From Peribacillus glennii (GTDB lineage: Bacteria > Bacillota > Bacilli > Bacillales > DSM-1321): a stretch of 64,000 bases of DNA. Shown here piece after piece: positions 60,593 to 64,000 of the stretch (position 1 is the stretch's first letter; every line of letters begins with the position of its first letter). Below the pieces are notes generated by a model that saw only the letters and a program-made list of their open reading frames with translations, was not told the origin of the DNA and made no database searches. The DNA lies in assembly GCF_003429105.1 (NCBI RefSeq), contig NZ_QVTD01000003.1:806001-870000 (forward strand). The letters run 5' to 3'. The position numbers and the translations under genes were made by a program.

Positions 60593-62212
60593 ATGATTAC
60601 TGTAAATAATGTTGGCTTGCGCTATGGAGACCGCAAGCTGTTTGAAGATGTAAATATAAAATTCACGCCCGGCAACTGTTATGGATTGATCGGAGCGAAT
60701 GGAGCGGGAAAATCAACCTTCCTGAAAATCCTTTCCGGCGAAATCGAGGCACAGACTGGCGATGTGCATATGGGACCCGGTGAGCGCCTCGCTGTCCTAA
60801 AACAAAACCACTTTGAATATGAAGACCAGGAAGTCATGACCGTCGTGATCATGGGCCATGAACGTTTATACCAGGTCATGCAGGAAAAAGACGCCATCTA
60901 TATGAAAGCTGACTTCACCGATGAAGACGGTATGAAAGCCGCGGAGCTGGAAGGCGAATTTGCCGAGCTAAACGGATGGGAAGCTGAATCCGAAGCTGCC
61001 ATTTTATTAAAAGGCCTTGGAATAGAAGAGGACCTTCACAACAAAAAAATGGCGGAACTGACAGGCGGCGATAAAGTAAAAGTATTGCTTGCGCAAGCGC
61101 TGTTCGGCAAGCCTGATGTCCTGCTTCTCGATGAGCCTACCAACCACCTTGACCTTAAAGCGATCCAATGGCTTGAAGAGTTTTTGATCAACTTTGAAAA
61201 CACCGTCATTGTCGTATCGCATGACCGCCACTTCCTGAACAAAGTTTGTACGCATATTGCGGATCTGGATTTCGGCAAAATTAAAATTTATGTCGGGAAC
61301 TATGATTTCTGGTATGAATCCAGCCAATTAGTTACGAAACTGACACAGGAAGCGAATAAAAAGAAGGAAGAGAAAATCAAGGAGCTACAGAACTTCATCG
61401 CCCGCTTCAGTGCGAACGCTTCGAAATCGAAGCAGGCCACATCCCGAAAGAAGCTGCTTGATAAGATTTCCCTGGATGATATCCAGCCATCTTCCCGCCG
61501 TTATCCTTATGTCCATTTCACGCCAGAACGCGAAATCGGAAATGATTTGCTTCGGGTCGAGGGCATTTCCAAAACCGTGGACGGTGTAAAGGTATTGGAT
61601 AATGTCAGCTTTATCATGAATAAAGGAGATAAAGTGGCGTTGGTTGGACGCGATGAAATCGCTAAAACCACTTTATTCAAAATTTTGGCTGGAGAAATCG
61701 AACCTGATGAAGGATCCTTTAAATGGGGAGTCACAACTTCTCAGGCATATTTCCCGAAAGATAATGCTGAATTCTTCGAAGGCAAGGATGTCTCGCTTGT
61801 TGACTGGCTGCGCGAATATTCCCCTAATGACCAAAGTGAAAGCTTCCTTCGTGGTTTCCTTGGCAGAATGCTATTTTCGGGAGAAGAAGTACTGAAGAAA
61901 GCAAGCGTTCTGTCCGGAGGGGAAAAGGTTCGCTGTATGCTTTCGAAAATGATGCTCAGCGGTTCAAATGTATTGATGCTTGATGAACCCACCAACCACC
62001 TAGATTTGGAATCCATTACTGCCTTGAACAATGGGATGATCAACTTTAAAGGTGCGATGATTTTCGCCTCACATGACCATCAGTTCATCCAAACAATCGC
62101 TAACCGTATCATCGAGATCACGCCAAACGGATTGGTGGATAAGAAAGTAACATACGATGAATACCTGGAAAACAGCGAGCTCCAAAAGCAAGTTGCTTCT
62201 ATGTATAACTAA
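60593..62212 (+). CDS. ABC-F family ATPase (YkpA/YbiT type)
   Basis: A 539-residue soluble protein with two ATPase domains. Domain 1: Walker A GANGAGKS at 34-41, signature LTGGDK, LLLDEPTNHLDLK. A helical linker (KKKEEKIKELQNFIARFSAN) follows. Domain 2 has an odd Walker A GRDEIAKT, signature LSGGEK and MLDEPTNHLDLE. The variant loop is usual in YkpA-like proteins. ABC-F proteins act on ribosomes; this subgroup is not known for antibiotic resistance. It has its own promoter and terminator. Confidence 0.93.
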   Translation: MITVNNVGLRYGDRKLFEDVNIKFTPGNCYGLIGANGAGKSTFLKILSGEIEAQTGDVHMGPGERLAVLKQNHFEYEDQEVMTVVIMGHERLYQVMQEKDAIYMKADFTDEDGMKAAELEGEFAELNGWEAESEAAILLKGLGIEEDLHNKKMAELTGGDKVKVLLAQALFGKPDVLLLDEPTNHLDLKAIQWLEEFLINFENTVIVVSHDRHFLNKVCTHIADLDFGKIKIYVGNYDFWYESSQLVTKLTQEANKKKEEKIKELQNFIARFSANASKSKQATSRKKLLDKISLDDIQPSSRRYPYVHFTPEREIGNDLLRVEGISKTVDGVKVLDNVSFIMNKGDKVALVGRDEIAKTTLFKILAGEIEPDEGSFKWGVTTSQAYFPKDNAEFFEGKDVSLVDWLREYSPNDQSESFLRGFLGRMLFSGEEVLKKASVLSGGEKVRCMLSKMMLSGSNVLMLDEPTNHLDLESITALNNGMINFKGAMIFASHDHQFIQTIANRIIEITPNGLVDKKVTYDEYLENSELQKQVASMYN

Positions 62213-62222
62213 AAACGATTGC

Positions 62223-62261
62223 AAAAACACACTCCCCTTCTCCATGTGGGAGTGTGTTTTT
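62223..62261 (+). terminator. Terminator of the ABC-F gene
   Basis: AAAAACACACTCCC, loop, GGGAGTGTGTTTTT. Confidence 0.92.
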
Positions 62262-62362
62262 ATTCAAAGGGAAAATCTGGAACATTAAAGATTGCAATTT
62301 ATGATGGATAATGTATGATGGAAACAGTGTTTCATGCTGTAAACCGTATTGGAGTTGATATT

Positions 62363-63457
62363 GTGCCTCAAACGAAAATGTTCCGGCTCGGCTATGGAAT
62401 TATCATCATTTTGCTGATCATTTTACTTTCCGCAAAAGTTAATTTCATTTTTACGCCTATTGCCGTTATGGTGACTACCTTGTTTACCCCGATCGTTCTT
62501 TCGGGTGTGCTTTATTATTTACTGCGTCCACTCGTGAATTTATTGTCGAGATTTATTCCCCGGGCGCTTTCGATCTTAATGATCTATTTGATCGCGATCG
62601 GCTTAATCGTCTCACTCGTGTTTGTGGTTGGACCTCCTCTGCAGAAGCAGTTCAGCAGCCTGATCGAAAATACGCCAACCTACATTACAAAAGTCAGGGA
62701 AACTGTAATTGATTTAAATGACAATGAGTACGTGAACCGTTTTCAGAAAAACGAACATTTTTCTTTTGAAAACCTGTCCGACAAGGTTACAGAAAACATC
62801 AACGGATTCGTTTCCAATTTAGGTGCGAAAGCTGTCGGTTTCCTTTCTACCCTGACAAGCATACTAGTTCTCATTGTCCTGATTCCTTTTGTCCTGTTTT
62901 ATATGCTGAAGGACGGCGACAGGCTTCCCGATCAAATCCTTAAGCTTGTGCCTGACCAACATAAAGATGAGGGGCGCAAGGTATTAAAAGACATGGATGA
63001 GGCATTAAGCTCCTATATCCAGGGGCAAATTCTTGTCAGCGTCTTCGTGGGAATATTCATCTATATAGGCTATTTGATCATTGGCCTGGAGTACCCGCTA
63101 ATATTGGCCATCGTCTCGATGCTTACGAATGTGATTCCTTTTGTAGGGCCATTTATCGGTCTTATTCCGGCAGTTATCGTTGGTTTCATCGATTCACCAA
63201 TGATGGCCCTTTGGGTTGTACTGGTTGTACTAATTGTCCAACAGATTGAAAGCAATCTCATTTCTCCACAGGTTATGGGAAGGCAGCTGGACGTCCATCC
63301 ATTAACCATTATCCTGTTATTAATGGTGGCTGGAAGTCTTGCCGGAGTTGTCGGCCTGCTGCTGGCTGTCCCGACGTATGCCGTTTCAAAGGCAATCGTC
63401 CTTAATACGTACCGTTTTATCAGGCTAAGGAAATATGATGATACCCTTTCCCGATGA
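62363..63457 (+). CDS. AI-2E (TqsA-like) family transporter
   Basis: A protein of about 364 residues with eight hydrophobic helices. Family text: VLSGVLYYLLRPLVNLLSRF, PFVLFYMLKDGDRLP, PFVGPFIGLIPAVIVGF, LISPQVMGRQLDVHPLTI. I favour a GTG at 62363 eight bases after GGAG, which yields MPQTKMFRLGYGI, typical of the family start; an ATG at 62315 has no site. It is a membrane exporter or antiporter with unproven cargo. Confidence 0.9.
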   Translation: MPQTKMFRLGYGIIIILLIILLSAKVNFIFTPIAVMVTTLFTPIVLSGVLYYLLRPLVNLLSRFIPRALSILMIYLIAIGLIVSLVFVVGPPLQKQFSSLIENTPTYITKVRETVIDLNDNEYVNRFQKNEHFSFENLSDKVTENINGFVSNLGAKAVGFLSTLTSILVLIVLIPFVLFYMLKDGDRLPDQILKLVPDQHKDEGRKVLKDMDEALSSYIQGQILVSVFVGIFIYIGYLIIGLEYPLILAIVSMLTNVIPFVGPFIGLIPAVIVGFIDSPMMALWVVLVVLIVQQIESNLISPQVMGRQLDVHPLTIILLLMVAGSLAGVVGLLLAVPTYAVSKAIVLNTYRFIRLRKYDDTLSR

Positions 63458-63466
63458 TGATCAAAT

Positions 63467-63490
63467 CCCGCCTGTTGGCGGGTATTTTTT
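63467..63490 (+). terminator. Terminator of the AI-2E type gene
   Basis: CCCGCC, loop TGTT, GGCGGG then TATTTTTTT. Confidence 0.9.
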
Positions 63491-63564
63491 TGCCTGATTT
63501 TTATCACTGTTGTTTAACATTCGTTTTTCCCTGGAATAATATGCACCAAAAGGGAGGAATTTAA

Positions 63565-63819
63565 TTGGATGCAGGTGTGGTGAAAGATATATTTGAAAAC
63601 AGTGGATACGAATTTCTCTATGAAAAATTCAACTATCAATTTTATATCTCCGGTTTGTTTGATAAAATAGAAAATAGCAGGATCCTCGAGTCCTTTTTAG
63701 ATCATTACAGCTTTGACGAAAATGAAAGGAACCTCTTCGATGATTTTGCCTTCCACTTTAGAATTTTCCATAACTTATATGAAAAAAACAGCCTCTTTAA
63801 TGAAGGGCCATGCCATTGA
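63565..63819 (+). CDS. Hypothetical protein (84 aa)
   Basis: An 84-residue acidic, Phe-rich protein: FENSGYEFLYEKFNYQFYIS, LFDKIENSRILESFLDHYS, LFDDFAFHFRIFHNLYEK. A TTG start follows GGGAGGAATTTAA. Family not recognised. It is probably in one transcript with the next gene. Confidence 0.7.
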   Translation: MDAGVVKDIFENSGYEFLYEKFNYQFYISGLFDKIENSRILESFLDHYSFDENERNLFDDFAFHFRIFHNLYEKNSLFNEGPCH

Positions 63820-63877
63820 CAAACCTGCTTGCCCATAACCGATGGAAAAAATACCTCAGTTTATAAGGAGTGTATCT

Positions 63878-64000
63878 ATGCCATTTAAAGGACGCAGAAA
63901 GAAACATCTGCAAAAACGAAAATCACGAAATCAAGCTAGGTATTCTTGGTCTGATTTTTTTGCCGATATATTTTTCTATGTGCCGGAATTGATCGTTCTT
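63878..64000 (+). CDS. Hypothetical protein, cut by window edge
   Basis: ATG after AAGGAGTG; MPFKGRRKKHLQKRKSRNQ and SWSDFFADIFFYVPELIVL so far. The strongly basic start and following hydrophobic patch suggest a membrane or RNA/DNA-binding protein. The rest lies outside the window. Confidence 0.55.
   Translation, partial: MPFKGRRKKHLQKRKSRNQARYSWSDFFADIFFYVPELIVL

Overview
The window looks like chromosome from a spore-forming, low-GC member of the Bacillaceae. Strong AGGAGG-type ribosome sites, frequent TTG and GTG starts, and close relatives of Bacillus subtilis genes (hxlR-hxlAB, dacC, mhqD, cotJABC, yocH-recQ, cvfB, sipW with tasA-type genes) all point there. The cotJ operon, a YpzG-type and a YuzL-type small protein, and the sulfolactate genes indicate sporulation. 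I saw no rRNA, tRNA, prophage, transposase or CRISPR locus. The species cannot be named from this sequence alone.

Layout. 0-7 kb: an acetyltransferase end, a nitrilase-family hydrolase, a multidrug-type ABC exporter, a benzil-reductase-type SDR with a frameshifted GNAT gene, and dacC. 7-9 kb: formaldehyde fixation by HxlA and HxlB with the activator HxlR. 10-15 kb: a quinone/electrophile detoxification operon (two ring-cleaving dioxygenases, MhqD esterase, probably a flavin reductase) behind a near-perfect MhqR-type operator, then a PLP-enzyme pseudogene. 16-19 kb: a pair of Asp/Asn-rich proteins and several very small proteins. 20-24 kb: corA, sulfolactate synthesis genes and an MFS transporter. 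25-31 kb: azoR facing a CatR-like sensor, redox and hypothetical genes. 31-36 kb: a GDSL esterase/ABC transporter operon, a tandem pair of structured RNA candidates, and an MFS transporter. 36-46 kb: a membrane histidine kinase, a nuclease-helicase fusion, YitT, two YdjO paralogues and RecQ. 46-50 kb: YocH behind a WalR box, cotJABC behind a SigE-like promoter, CvfB, and an AlaX editing protein. 52-57 kb: an extracellular matrix locus (tapA-like, sipW, three TasA-like or related proteins) behind a cluster of SinR-type sites. 57-64 kb: a tandem repeat array, a lipoprotein, an HD-GYP protein, an ABC-F ATPase, an AI-2E family permease and small unknown genes.

Two features stand out beyond the genes. 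First, two ~200-bp direct repeats at 33.97-34.42 kb carry compensatory base changes in two helices, so they look like tandem copies of a structured non-coding RNA, the downstream one ending in an intrinsic terminator. Second, a family of GGGGTCTGACCCC palindromes with TTAACG-type flanks is scattered through intergenic DNA at about 2.0, 22.2, 29.4, 42.4, 46.0, 57.7 and 60.3 kb. It is expanded into a tandem array at 57.7 kb and it extends the C-terminus of the HD-GYP protein at 60.3 kb.

Several genes are visibly decaying: the GNAT gene at 5 kb, the PLP enzyme at 15 kb, and small genes at 1.7, 24.7 and 50.5 kb. All calls are from reading the sequence; no database search was run.
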